Shown here piece after piece: positions 14,814 to 20,933 of a DNA stretch of 20,933 bases. The translations under genes and the position numbers were made by a program. The notes below the pieces were generated by a model that was not told the DNA's origin, did no database searches, and saw only the letters and a program-made list of their open reading frames with translations. Position 1 is the first letter of the stretch. Each line of letters opens with the position of its first letter. This DNA comes from Gammaproteobacteria bacterium (GTDB lineage: Bacteria; Pseudomonadota; Gammaproteobacteria; Pseudomonadales; Azotimanducaceae), in contig PASO01000060.1 in assembly GCA_002712135.1 (NCBI GenBank), positions 12,169-33,101 on the forward strand, written 5' to 3'.

Positions 14814-16082
14814 ATGGAGCGTTCTGATACAGCGGCCGAGCAGAAAGATTACCCCAAACTGGCGGTGATAGGTGTGCTGCATATGGCGCAGTTCTTCCCC
14901 TATGCTTTCACCGCGACCGCATTGCCTTTCATGTTCAGGAAGGAAGGTCTCCCACTGGAAATGTTCTGGTTACTGGCACTCCCCAATATACCGCGCTGGT
15001 TCAAGTGGTTGATTGCACTCGTGGTAGACAATTTTGGTAGCGTGCGATTTGGCTATCGCAAAACCTGGATCGTTCCCTGCACCATCATCGGCGCGATGTC
15101 ATATGCCGTGCTCGCATGGATTCCACCTTCCCTAGCGGCGGTGTACATCATTATTGCAATTCTTGTTTTTAAATCGTTCGTGATGGCGGCCCAGGATATT
15201 GCCGTCGATGCCTATGCAACAGAATCGATGACTGATACGGAGCGTCCGGTTGGAACATCGATCATCAACTTTCTTGGTGCCCTGGCTGGGGTGATGGGTG
15301 CAGGTACAATCGCGCTGGTGGAAACCTTCGGCTGGTCGCCCACGATGTTCGCGGCTGCCGCGCTTCTACTCGTTGCTGCCATACCCGCAATTATCCGTTC
15401 CGAGCCGCCCCCGCCGCTAGCAAGTCAGGAACGTCAGGCTCGGGGTGAACGACCAGATTTAATTAAGGCATTGAAGCGGGAGGATTACTCCAAGTATATC
15501 TTACCATTTGGATTCATGTGGGGTTTTGGCGTTGTGTTTATGAGTTCAATGACCGGCCCATTCTTTGCGGACAAGGGATTAACGCTAACTCAGTTTGGCA
15601 TCCTTGCACCAATTTCCAGTATTGTCGGGTCTGGCCTGGCGGCAGTCGCAACTCCCTGGCTTATCGAGCGGATCGGGTTTCGTTACACCACATTAATCAG
15701 TGTTGTCGCGTTGCCGATAGAGGGCGCTATGTTTTGTGCCTTTGCGTTGTTTTCGCTCCCTGTCTTACCCATGCTCATTGCCATGGTTTCACTACTGGGT
15801 TTCGCGACTGGGCTCTTTAACTATACGGCCAGCATCTCACGTTATCGCTGGGCATCTAAAGCACAGGCGGGCACGGACTACAGTCTGCAATCAAGCTTTA
15901 TGCACTTTGGTGCGTGGGCATCAGGATCATTATCTGGTGTAGTAGCAGCACAGATCGGTTGGGTCTACTTCTTTCCATTTGCGAGCATTATCGCCGCAAT
16001 CGCAGCTTTGTTTTACTTCGTTAAATTCGATCGTATCGAAGCACTGGTTCTGGAGCGCGAACGAATCGAGTTGAGTGCCTAG
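14814..16082 (+). CDS. AmpG/PAT-type major facilitator superfamily transporter (copy 2)
   Basis: 422 aa inner-membrane carrier, a paralog of the protein at 1009-2280 with long identical runs such as FRKEGLPLEMFWLLALP and SRYRWASKAQAGTDY. It keeps DNFGSVRFGYRKTW (72-85) and AQDIAVDAYA (126-135) at exactly the same residue numbers as copy 1 when started at 14814. That supports this start over the upstream in-frame ATG at 14769; neither has a strong ribosome binding site. It lies 74 bp after the MFS_3 gene, so it may be in the same transcript or have its own promoter. It converges on PhyH C2 with only 9 bp between stops. Solute unknown; it likely imports a substrate of the neighbouring oxygenases. 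Confidence 0.9.
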   Translation: MERSDTAAEQKDYPKLAVIGVLHMAQFFPYAFTATALPFMFRKEGLPLEMFWLLALPNIPRWFKWLIALVVDNFGSVRFGYRKTWIVPCTIIGAMSYAVLAWIPPSLAAVYIIIAILVFKSFVMAAQDIAVDAYATESMTDTERPVGTSIINFLGALAGVMGAGTIALVETFGWSPTMFAAAALLLVAAIPAIIRSEPPPPLASQERQARGERPDLIKALKREDYSKYILPFGFMWGFGVVFMSSMTGPFFADKGLTLTQFGILAPISSIVGSGLAAVATPWLIERIGFRYTTLISVVALPIEGAMFCAFALFSLPVLPMLIAMVSLLGFATGLFNYTASISRYRWASKAQAGTDYSLQSSFMHFGAWASGSLSGVVAAQIGWVYFFPFASIIAAIAALFYFVKFDRIEALVLERERIELSA

Positions 16083-16091
16083 CAAGCTGAG

Positions 16092-17012
16092 CTATCTCTT
16101 GACTGGCAATGCGATTCCCGACTCTTTCTCAAACGCATCGGTATATTTCAATGAGCGCATCACCTTGGCGTGCTGGTCTTCTTTGTCGAGGTAGGCAGGT
16201 ATGATCGCCTGCTGAGTCAATATTGCGAACCGCGCAGAGTTCCGCGCAAGAACCTCTTCCGGTATGCGGTCATAGAAATCCTCGGTCATGCGAAGCATCG
16301 AACGCATCATCAGCAGGTGCAGACTGGCCCGCAATCCAGGAACCACTCGATTGTACGCACCGTGCCAGGTGCTGCCGTGAAATATGATCAATGACCCTGC
16401 GGCGCCCTCGGCGGGAACAGTTTCTACGCTACCACCCTCATGCATGAGGGTCTCGCTGCCCTTAGGATTACGATCCCACTTATGGCTGCCCGGAACGAAT
16501 GCGGTACACCCGCGTTCTCGATCGAAATCAGTTAGCGCATAGATGCACTTACATAGAAGGGGTAGTCGAGGCAAAGGCGATGGTAAACGAGTGTCTGTGT
16601 GCAGAAGAAATCTTGTGTCGCTCGGCCCCTTCATTTGAGAACCCATCGATGACAGGACCACGTCGTACCCGCACAGGTACGTCGACACGGCGAGTAGCAC
16701 TGGATTCATAAGTGCCTCTTCAAATACCTGGTTCTCAAGCAATATTGCCTTTTGTGCATCACCCACAGGGGAGTTCGGGTTTCGACTATTGCCATCCTTG
16801 AGATCCGGTCGTTCGCCATTACGTCGCTCGGCCACATTTAGACTGGCATCGAGTACACGCTGGGCGAGATCATTTGGATTAGCGATCTCTGGCGGGATAA
16901 CGGTGTAGCCATTGGTATCAAGATCCTCGATATAGGAGTTTAATCCTAGATCGTCAATCTCTTTCAAGATGTGATCAAGGCCGACCTCTGTTCTCGCAGC
17001 TATTTGTACCAT
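16092..17012 (-). CDS. Phytanoyl-CoA dioxygenase family protein, C-type paralog 2 (C2)
   Basis: 306 aa Fe(II)/2-oxoglutarate oxygenase, paralogous to C1. The triad is H138-x-D140 (LLHTDTRLPSPLP) and H217 (GSTWHGAYNR), with R228 in PGLRASL as the likely 2-oxoglutarate ligand. It shares the N-terminal GYTVIPPEIANPN block, the AERRNGERPDL block, the LMNPVLLA..YLCGY block and PGSHK with C1, but lacks C1's insertion near residue 75. Start: ATG at 17012 with GAGGT about 8 bases upstream. It is the last gene of a minus-strand set, 57 bp after the patatin-like gene; that gap contains a perfect 12-bp palindrome. Substrate unknown. Confidence 0.92.
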   Translation of the reverse strand: MVQIAARTEVGLDHILKEIDDLGLNSYIEDLDTNGYTVIPPEIANPNDLAQRVLDASLNVAERRNGERPDLKDGNSRNPNSPVGDAQKAILLENQVFEEALMNPVLLAVSTYLCGYDVVLSSMGSQMKGPSDTRFLLHTDTRLPSPLPRLPLLCKCIYALTDFDRERGCTAFVPGSHKWDRNPKGSETLMHEGGSVETVPAEGAAGSLIIFHGSTWHGAYNRVVPGLRASLHLLMMRSMLRMTEDFYDRIPEEVLARNSARFAILTQQAIIPAYLDKEDQHAKVMRSLKYTDAFEKESGIALPVKR

Positions 17013-17053
17013 GGGTCTTACCTCGTATCTTTAAAGTATGCGCTGGATTTCTA

Positions 17054-17065
17054 ATAAGCGCTTAT
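17054..17065. promoter_or_regulatory. Perfect 12-bp palindrome in the leader of PhyH C2 (possible operator)
   Basis: ATAAGCGCTTAT is its own reverse complement. It sits in the 57-bp gap between the patatin-like stop and the PhyH C2 start, about 42 bases upstream of that ATG. A palindrome of this length inside so short a gap is unlikely by chance, and the size suits a dimeric regulator. No promoter or regulator gene was found to back this up. Confidence 0.35.
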
Positions 17066-17069
17066 CCTG

Positions 17070-18137
17070 CTACAGACGTGTCACATTTGCCACAGGATTG
17101 CTCATATCAATGACCTTTTCAAACGCCTCCGCTAATTGCCTGCTAGCATCTACAGCATGTTGCCAGTATTTCATTCTGTCGGCGTGGGACATTGCTGCAA
17201 AATCTTTTCGATCGGGAATCTTTCGGTAGGGTAAGTATGCTAGATACGATGCAGAAGGAAGGAGTATGACGACTCGATCAAGCAGGTTTGGTGAGTTTCG
17301 TCGCCAGGGTAGTGATTTGTCGAACCAACCTTTGATTACCTGGTTGCCGAAGTGTGGATAAAGGGCGAGTCCGTCATCTCTGAAGTTTACAAAATCGAAG
17401 TGATAGTCGACGATACCGCCATCCCAGTAGTGACCCTTCGGCGCGCCAGATATATCTCGTTGGCCGGACATAAGAAAAGGTATCGATGCGCTTGCGAGTA
17501 GCGCGTCTCGAACAACCTCGGACTTGAGTTTAACGTGGTGTGTTTGAAAGTCTAAGAATTCGAATGTGTGCTGAATACCGGCGGTAAACACGACCCTCTG
17601 AAAAGATAGCGCAAGAATGCGCCGGCTAACCAGATTACCGATCGCACCCAATGCCATGCCTGTCCCAAGTGCAATTCGATTCTGACGACCCGCAAGCCCA
17701 CGACCTCTGGTGGTGACGATATGGGTGGTGAATCTTGGGTGATCACAGATTGATGTGGATGTTTGTTCGTCTATAAAGCCATCTATAACCCACTCACAGA
17801 GTGAGTCGACAATCTCACGCGGAGTGCGTGGATCGTCCTCATCCCATTGCTGATTGAGATAGCGATCCTGCAATTTGGTGATTGATTGTAGTGGATTGGG
17901 AGAAGCCAGCGCTGCGTGTCGCCAACTACCAATCGAAGACCCGTAGAGGCTCATTGGGTGATCAGTGCGCTGCAGAAAGTCTCCGAATAAGAGACGATCG
18001 AGGTGTGCTAGCCCCAAAAATTTTGCGCCGCCTGAAGCGCCGATCAGAGAAGTGAACTTTGAAGGTTCCCAACCGTTATGTTCAAGTTCACGGTAAGCGG
18101 CTTTACCAGCGATGATGGAGAGTGGGTGCTCGCTCAT
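17070..18137 (-). CDS. Patatin-like phospholipase family protein
   Basis: 355 aa, probably cytosolic; no signal peptide seen. The hydrolase motif is G66-S-S68-I-G70 in LYGSSIGSWR with S68 as nucleophile. D239 in WDGGIVD (DGG) completes the Ser-Asp dyad. ASASIPFLM (215-223) matches the patatin core. The N-terminal IIAGKAAYRELEHNGW followed by LIGASGGAKFLGL replaces the classical glycine-rich oxyanion loop, as in one bacterial branch of the family. It likely hydrolyses a lipid ester or related acyl ester. The ATG at 18137 is directly preceded by an in-frame TAA, so no earlier start is possible, although the ribosome binding site is poor. It starts 16 bp after the dehydrogenase gene, suggesting an operon. 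Confidence 0.9.
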   Translation of the reverse strand: MSEHPLSIIAGKAAYRELEHNGWEPSKFTSLIGASGGAKFLGLAHLDRLLFGDFLQRTDHPMSLYGSSIGSWRHAALASPNPLQSITKLQDRYLNQQWDEDDPRTPREIVDSLCEWVIDGFIDEQTSTSICDHPRFTTHIVTTRGRGLAGRQNRIALGTGMALGAIGNLVSRRILALSFQRVVFTAGIQHTFEFLDFQTHHVKLKSEVVRDALLASASIPFLMSGQRDISGAPKGHYWDGGIVDYHFDFVNFRDDGLALYPHFGNQVIKGWFDKSLPWRRNSPNLLDRVVILLPSASYLAYLPYRKIPDRKDFAAMSHADRMKYWQHAVDASRQLAEAFEKVIDMSNPVANVTRL

Positions 18138-18153
18138 TTAGGTGGATGAGTTG

Positions 18154-18945
18154 CTATTCCTTGGGGAACTGACGATCCATCGCAGCGATATAGTCTTTGC
18201 AACGCTGTTCCAACATGTTTCGCGTATGAGTGCCATCACAAAAAACATAAAACTCGTCAGTCAGTATCGCGTTCATGACCTGGGCACCTACGGTTTCTGC
18301 GGGAACCGCCATATCTGAAATCACTTTGGCCATGTCTCCTGACACTCGCTTTTTGAGATTCTGGATAATCGGCGTATCTGCAACGTGAGGACAAAGCACG
18401 GAGACGCCAACGTTTGTATGCGCAAGATCGTTACGCAGAAATTCAGACATACCCACTACCGCAAACTTGCTGCTGCCGTAGGCTGACTGATGCCCGTGGC
18501 CATGAATACCACTGAAGGATGCGGTGTTGACGATATGTGCGTCCTCGCCGTGCTTGAGCATGCGTGGCAGGAAAACGCTGATACCATTGACGGGTCCAAA
18601 AAAATTAACCTCAAATACTAGCCTCCATCTGGCATCGTCGGTTTCGAGTATTGGTGCGCCACCAGGTATTCCTGCATTGTTACAGAGTACGTGAAGTGGA
18701 CCTAAGGTCTTTTCTAATTCATCAGCTGCGTTTTCAATCGCGCTAACATCAGTGGAGTCGACGTTGAACGTCATGACATTATCGGTGTAAGCGCTTAGTT
18801 TTTCCTTTGCGCTGGCAAGCTCCTCGTCACGGATGTCAGTGATCGCGACGTTCATCCCTGACTTAGCGAAAGTAGTAGCCATACCAAAACCAATACCTGT
18901 GGAGCCGCCAGTAATAAATGCTGTCTTATTGTTCAAGTCTTTCAT
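18154..18945 (-). CDS. Short-chain dehydrogenase/reductase (classical SDR)
   Basis: 263 aa NAD(P)-dependent oxidoreductase. The Rossmann motif is TGGSTGIG (12-19), with D37 at the end of beta-2, which favours NAD(H). NNAG is at 89-92. Catalytic residues are S143 (NTASFSG) and Y156-x3-K160 (YGSSK). Length is normal for classical SDRs. It probably oxidises a secondary alcohol, such as a product of one of the hydroxylating oxygenases, or reduces the ketone; the true substrate is unknown. First gene of the minus-strand set, with AGGAAA upstream of the ATG at 18945. It is divergent from the aldolase gene. Confidence 0.94.
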   Translation of the reverse strand: MKDLNNKTAFITGGSTGIGFGMATTFAKSGMNVAITDIRDEELASAKEKLSAYTDNVMTFNVDSTDVSAIENAADELEKTLGPLHVLCNNAGIPGGAPILETDDARWRLVFEVNFFGPVNGISVFLPRMLKHGEDAHIVNTASFSGIHGHGHQSAYGSSKFAVVGMSEFLRNDLAHTNVGVSVLCPHVADTPIIQNLKKRVSGDMAKVISDMAVPAETVGAQVMNAILTDEFYVFCDGTHTRNMLEQRCKDYIAAMDRQFPKE

Positions 18946-19106
18946 GGAAGTTTCCTATACTTTTCCAAACCAGTTCGTGAAAGCTACAGATAGCCACCAG
19001 ATACATCAACTATTCTGTGCTTTGAGTTCAATCAACTTATCTGGATCAAGATGGTTTCGATTGTCTGATGAGGTTACCATCATTCAGTCAAGTAAATAGG
19101 ATAAGC
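18946..19106. promoter_or_regulatory. Divergent intergenic promoter region, SDR and aldolase units
   Basis: 161 bp between divergent start codons, presumably holding promoters for both. AGGAAA (as read on the minus strand) serves the SDR start, and AGGA (19098-19101) serves the aldolase start at 19107. No confident -35/-10 pair or operator palindrome is visible. Confidence 0.4.
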
Positions 19107-19889
19107 ATGAAAACATTGCGAGAAAGACACTTATTCAGGGACAGCGGCAGGGCACTGGTAGTTGCCATGGATCATGCTCGCTCATTCGACACAGTTACCA
19201 GTCTAAAAGATTCTAATAAAGTAATTACTGATGTCATCGAAGGTGGGGCAGACGCGATACTGGCTCCCTATGGTACGGCATTACATGCTGTTGATGTGCT
19301 AGGGGCTGCGGGATTGTGGTTGAGTATCGATTCGACGCCACAGACAGTACCGACGCTCGTTGAGCGCGCAGTTCGGCTGGGTGTGGACGGTATTAAAGCG
19401 GAACTTTACCCCTGGTGTGAGGAGGGGGATGATCACCTAGGTAGGTATACCGGTAAAGAAACGGTTCTGAATATGGTGACCCTAGCGGCGGAGTGCCAGA
19501 AGTGGGGCCTGCCATTGATGGCAGAGGTGGTTCCTTTTGGCTTCCCGGGGGCAGACAAGCGGACACCAGAGATCACTGCAGCAGCTTGTCGCGTTGCGAG
19601 CGAAACAGGTGCGACCTACGTGAAATCTTTTTACACAGGCGACAAAGAGAGTTTCAAGGTGCTGGTCGAGAACTGTACCGTTCCGGTACTTATTCTTGGT
19701 GGACCCAAAGTGGATTCTGACAAGGAAACACTTGAAATAGTTCGCGATGCGATGGATGCAGGTGCAATTGGCATTACGATGGGTCGCAACATCTGGGGCC
19801 ATGACAACGTTACCGGTATTACTGCCGCGATGGCTGCAATTATTCACGACGATGCCAGCGTTGCGTCTGCCGCAAAACTTATTGACTAA
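19107..19889 (+). CDS. Class I aldolase of the DhnA/LacD/LsrF-like family
   Basis: 260 aa TIM-barrel enzyme resembling archaeal-type class I fructose-bisphosphate aldolase and LsrF-like proteins. It shows VVAMDHARSF (18-27) near the N-terminus, where these enzymes have an Asp-His pair. K173 in TYVKSFYTG is the probable Schiff-base lysine. ILGGPKVDS and GAIGITMGRNIW near the C-terminus match the phosphate-binding loops of the family. It would cleave or form a C-C bond in a phosphorylated sugar or keto compound. The frame opens at 19068, but AGGATAAG before the ATG at 19107 and the start of homology favour 19107. It is followed after 7 bp by a P-loop kinase-like gene, a sensible partner for an aldolase acting on phosphorylated substrate. 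Confidence 0.9.
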   Translation: MKTLRERHLFRDSGRALVVAMDHARSFDTVTSLKDSNKVITDVIEGGADAILAPYGTALHAVDVLGAAGLWLSIDSTPQTVPTLVERAVRLGVDGIKAELYPWCEEGDDHLGRYTGKETVLNMVTLAAECQKWGLPLMAEVVPFGFPGADKRTPEITAAACRVASETGATYVKSFYTGDKESFKVLVENCTVPVLILGGPKVDSDKETLEIVRDAMDAGAIGITMGRNIWGHDNVTGITAAMAAIIHDDASVASAAKLID

Positions 19890-19896
19890 AAGAAGA

Positions 19897-20472
19897 ATGC
19901 GAGACTTCATTGTCATTGTGTTGGGTGGTCCAGCGACTGGAAAGACTACAATTGGGACTAGGCTGGCAAAGTCTTTAAGAATTCCCTACTTCAGCAAGGA
20001 TGGCGTCAAGGAACCGATCTTTGATGACGTGGGGATACCTGTTGCAATTGAAACCGACGAACCGCTTTCCGGCAGGAAGATGGACAATGCGGCTATCTCT
20101 ATTCTCTTCTACCTAATCGAGATGCAACTCAAGGCAGGATGTGCGTGTGTCATTGATTGTAACTACCGGCAGCAACACTCAGAGGCCTTGAAAAAACTAT
20201 TGTCGAAATACCCACTAATACCTATCCAGATCATGTGCGGAGCAGACGGGCAAGAACTTGAAAAACGATATAAGAAACGAACTGGGGGCAGTGTGCGGCA
20301 TCGTGGACATCTTGATCACACCTTGTTCAATGAGTTTAATCTGGAAGCATTGACCGAGTTGTATCAGACCCCGCTGGATATTGGTGGGCACGTGTTATCT
20401 ATAGACTCTACCAGATTTGAGGAAGCGGATTACCTGAGCCTGCTGGAGTCTATTGAGCAGCTAGTAAGCTGA
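19897..20472 (+). CDS. P-loop small-molecule kinase-like ATPase (AAA_33 type)
   Basis: 191 aa. Walker A is GGPATGKT (10-17) right after the first beta strand, IVIVLG. D35 (SKDGVKE) and D87 (VIDCNYRQ) are at positions where AAA_33 and gluconate/chloramphenicol kinase-like proteins hold a substrate base and Walker B acidic residue. A lid segment with R124 (LEKRYKKR) and RHRGHLDH (134-141) follows. These features point to phosphate transfer onto a small molecule rather than a mechanical ATPase. The frame extends upstream to 19747 inside the aldolase gene, but the ATG at 19897 lies just before the first beta strand, with AAGAAG upstream, and is preferred. It is probably co-transcribed with the aldolase, 7 bp away. 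Substrate unknown. Confidence 0.85.
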   Translation: MRDFIVIVLGGPATGKTTIGTRLAKSLRIPYFSKDGVKEPIFDDVGIPVAIETDEPLSGRKMDNAAISILFYLIEMQLKAGCACVIDCNYRQQHSEALKKLLSKYPLIPIQIMCGADGQELEKRYKKRTGGSVRHRGHLDHTLFNEFNLEALTELYQTPLDIGGHVLSIDSTRFEEADYLSLLESIEQLVS

Positions 20473-20796
20473 CAGTCTATATTCGATCACTTATTCTCTT
20501 TGCCGACGAAATATCCACAAACATAATGGGTGTCAGCCAGTTCTTTACGCGCTGGTTAATGCCTTGTGTCCTGCAGGCTTTAGTCGATTCTCTGAAATTT
20601 TTTTTCGATAGCTCACTTCTCCCATCCGAACCTCGCACATGGTTCTAAGTTCGGAAGTAAAGTGAACGTCGACTTTTTCCAGATTCGTGGATGCAGATGT
20701 CAAGATTGACCGTTGATTCCATATTGGTGACAGCCAGCATGACTCGCGAACGAAAGCATTACGGGTGTATGATATGGGTGCTAGGAGGACAAAATT
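20473..20796. other. 324-bp intergenic region upstream of PhyH C3
   Basis: No recognisable gene on either strand; a 90-codon minus-strand frame (20545-20817) covers the next gene's ribosome binding site and start and has no family features. The region presumably contains the end of the kinase transcript and the promoter of the next gene. TATGAT at 20768-20773 is a good -10 match, but no -35 lies at the right distance. AGGAGG (20783-20788) is a strong ribosome binding site 8 bases before the ATG. A 7-bp inverted repeat (TCCGAAC 20625, GTTCGGA 20649) is present but is within chance expectation for this length. An A/T-rich run lies at 20596-20605. Confidence 0.5.
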
Positions 20797-20933
20797 ATGG
20801 CAGCAGCTATTAAACAAGAGCCACGTGATAGTGCGTGGAGGGAAATTTGTGATCTAGGTTTGCAGCAATACGTAGCAGATCTTGATGCACACAGTTTTTG
20901 TGTCATTCCGCCGGAAATCGCTAATCCTAATGG
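20797..20933 (+). CDS. Phytanoyl-CoA dioxygenase family protein, C-type paralog 3 (C3), partial, cut by the window end
   Basis: The first 45 codons of a gene that continues past the right edge. The ATG at 20797 is preceded by AGGAGG at 8 bases. The translation contains WREICDLGLQQY, VADLDAHSF and CVIPPEIANPN. It lines up residue for residue with the N-termini of C1 (WKEISDLGLDRF .. VVPPEIASPN) and C2 (LKEIDDLGLNSY .. VIPPEIANPN). It is therefore a third member of that Fe(II)/2-oxoglutarate oxygenase subfamily. The catalytic motifs lie outside the window, so activity cannot be judged. The 5' end is complete. Confidence 0.85.
   Translation, partial: MAAAIKQEPRDSAWREICDLGLQQYVADLDAHSFCVIPPEIANPN

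Noticed and set aside
20625..20655. 7-bp inverted repeat TCCGAAC/GTTCGGA as terminator or operator
   Set aside because: Several such matches are expected by chance in 324 bp; the 17-base loop and absence of a following T-run do not suit a terminator.
20545..20817. 90-codon minus-strand frame in the intergenic gap
   Set aside because: It overlaps the ribosome binding site and first codons of PhyH C3, has no family resemblance and no clear ribosome binding site.

Overview
The window looks like an accessory or catabolic region of a free-living Gram-negative bacterium. Moderate GC, dense short-gap operons, AGGA/GGGG-type ribosome binding sites and family content (AmpG-type transporters, a secreted DUF547 protein, many Fe(II)/2-oxoglutarate oxygenases) suggest a gammaproteobacterium, perhaps marine. 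That is an inference from general style, not from a marker gene. No rRNA, tRNA, CRISPR, insertion sequence, integrase or transcriptional regulator is visible.

Layout. Positions 1-213 hold no supportable gene. A TauD-type dioxygenase (214-1017, +) runs tail-to-tail into a minus-strand pair: a lactonase-family beta-propeller (2368-3384) followed by an AmpG-like MFS transporter (1009-2280). Divergent from the lactonase is a tight six-gene plus-strand operon (3523-10754): two tandem paralogous metal-dependent amidohydrolases of the D-aminoacylase type, a small cupin, a PhyH dioxygenase fused to C-terminal HEAT repeats, an aldo/keto reductase and a second PhyH dioxygenase. A third PhyH (C1, 10774-11793, -) converges on its end. 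Divergent from C1 is a plus-strand block (11881-16082): luciferase-like oxidoreductase, secreted DUF547 protein, MFS exporter-like protein and a second AmpG-like transporter. This converges on a minus-strand set (16092-18945): short-chain dehydrogenase, patatin-like hydrolase and PhyH C2, a paralog of C1. Divergent from that set are a class I aldolase and a P-loop kinase-like gene (19107-20472, +). After a 324-bp gap a third member of the C1/C2 family (C3) begins at 20797 and runs off the window.

How the genes may work together. The locus carries six Fe(II)/2-oxoglutarate oxygenases (one TauD, five PhyH including the partial one), two amide or imide hydrolases, a lactonase, three NAD(P)H- or flavin-type oxidoreductases, an aldolase with a kinase, a lipase-like hydrolase and three transporters. 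There is no NRPS/PKS or other assembly line. The simplest reading is uptake and stepwise breakdown or remodelling of one or more hydroxylatable, amide- or lactone-containing small molecules. Three paralog sets (amidohydrolases x2, AmpG-like MFS x2, C-type PhyH x3) show local duplication and divergence. The substrate cannot be read from the sequence.
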